From positions 1 to 61,338 of the forward strand of contig NZ_CDDD01000012.1 of assembly GCF_000820165.1 (NCBI RefSeq): a stretch of 61,338 nucleotides of DNA, given 5' to 3'. The DNA comes from Aeromonas taiwanensis. Its GTDB lineage: Bacteria > Pseudomonadota > Gammaproteobacteria > Enterobacterales > Aeromonadaceae. This document shows positions 61,003 through 61,338 of the stretch, piece after piece (the stretch's first letter is position 1; each line of letters starts with the position of its first letter). The notes below the pieces were generated by a model, which was not told where the DNA came from, did not search any database, and saw only the letters and a list, made by a program, of their open reading frames with translations. Both the position numbers and the translations under genes were made by a program.

Positions 61003-61338
61003 TCAGCACCAGCGCCGCACCCGGCGGCAGTAGTTTGCATATGCCTCGCCAAAGCGCCTTTGCAGCGCCTGCTCTTCCGGCACTATCTGAAAGCGGCTGA
61101 GCCAGCCCCACAACAGCAGCGGACCGAGCCAGACGGCCAGCCCGCCCAGATAACAGGCCAGCGCCATCGTCCAGCAGAGCAGGCCCAGGTACATGGGATT
61201 GCGGCTGACACGATAGACGCCCTCCGTCACCAGCACCCGGCTCTCATCCAGGCGCAGGGGATGCACAGTGGTGCCCTGGCGCCTGAAGCGCAGGAGCGCC
61301 CCGCCCCCCAGCAGACCTCCCGCCACCCACAGCACTGC
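61003..61338 (-). CDS. Isoprenylcysteine-carboxyl-methyltransferase-family protein, partial
   Basis: Only the C-terminal 111 residues lie in the window; the 5' part is beyond its right edge. Visible are two hydrophobic stretches, the motif G-V-Y-R-V-S-R-N-P-M-Y-L-G and a final E-E-Q-A-L-Q-R-R-F-G-E-A-Y-x-x-Y, typical of the ICMT/PEMT-like integral membrane methyltransferases. Members use S-adenosylmethionine; many bacterial ones have no assigned substrate. Start not seen. Confidence 0.82.
   Translation of the reverse strand, partial: AVLWVAGGLLGGGALLRFRRQGTTVHPLRLDESRVLVTEGVYRVSRNPMYLGLLCWTMALACYLGGLAVWLGPLLLWGWLSRFQIVPEEQALQRRFGEAYANYCRRVRRWC

Noticed and set aside
1..61338. CRISPR array, prophage or complete insertion sequence
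   Set aside because: No regularly spaced repeats, phage structural genes, transposase or integrase could be found on either strand.

Overview
The window looks like chromosome of a high-GC gammaproteobacterium, most likely Aeromonas. Reasons: an hinT-ycfL-lpoB-thiK cluster and ycfP-ndh as in enteric bacteria; an lldP-lldE-lldF-lldG-dld lactate operon as in Shewanella and Vibrio; a second SecD/SecF pair as in Vibrio; a lysine riboswitch in front of lysC; an ARG box in front of argA. No plasmid, phage, integrase, complete IS or CRISPR was seen. The left edge carries a perfect 164-bp inverted repeat that reads as a fold-back joint, probably an assembly or library artefact at a contig end.

Layout. 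0-6.2 kb: two polytopic membrane proteins, a Bcr/CflA-type drug exporter, a flavin-fold protein and an NhaD antiporter. 6.3-11.1 kb: a DUF4357 protein, then an ABC ATPase-permease-AttH/CrtC-like operon. 11.1-14.3 kb: an AT-rich accessory patch with a restriction-nuclease-like/SIR2 fusion (probable phage defence) and the stub of a toxin followed by an orphan immunity-like gene. 14.4-22.8 kb: the lactate operon with a divergent LysR regulator and a clear dyad operator between them. 22.8-29.3 kb: small housekeeping genes, msrA, argA and lysC, the last two with readable promoters. 29.4-38 kb: a kinase-fold protein, an LtaS-like sulfatase, an S66 peptidase, ybjQ, a FadL-type porin, ndh and ycfP. 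38.2-42 kb: tandem M3 oligoendopeptidases. 42-45.5 kb: DUF808, DUF924 and a chemoreceptor. 45.7-49.2 kb: secF and secD paralogues with an upstream small membrane ORF and a structured leader, resembling the Vibrio vemP-secD2F2 arrangement. 49.3-53.9 kb: lipoproteins, thiK, lpoB, ycfL, a COG3014 lipoprotein and hinT. 54-61.3 kb: a second chemoreceptor, a double T-fold pterin synthase-like protein, a dihydroorotase, tRNA-Pro(GGG), a lipoprotein, a dicarboxylate/amino-acid symporter and a truncated methyltransferase.

The two most promising biological leads are the nuclease-like/SIR2 fusion at 11.8-13.3 kb, whose domain order is unusual, and the small ORF upstream of the stand-alone secD/secF pair at 48.7-49.2 kb, which could be a translation-arrest export sensor. 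All functions are read from motifs and context only; no database search was possible.
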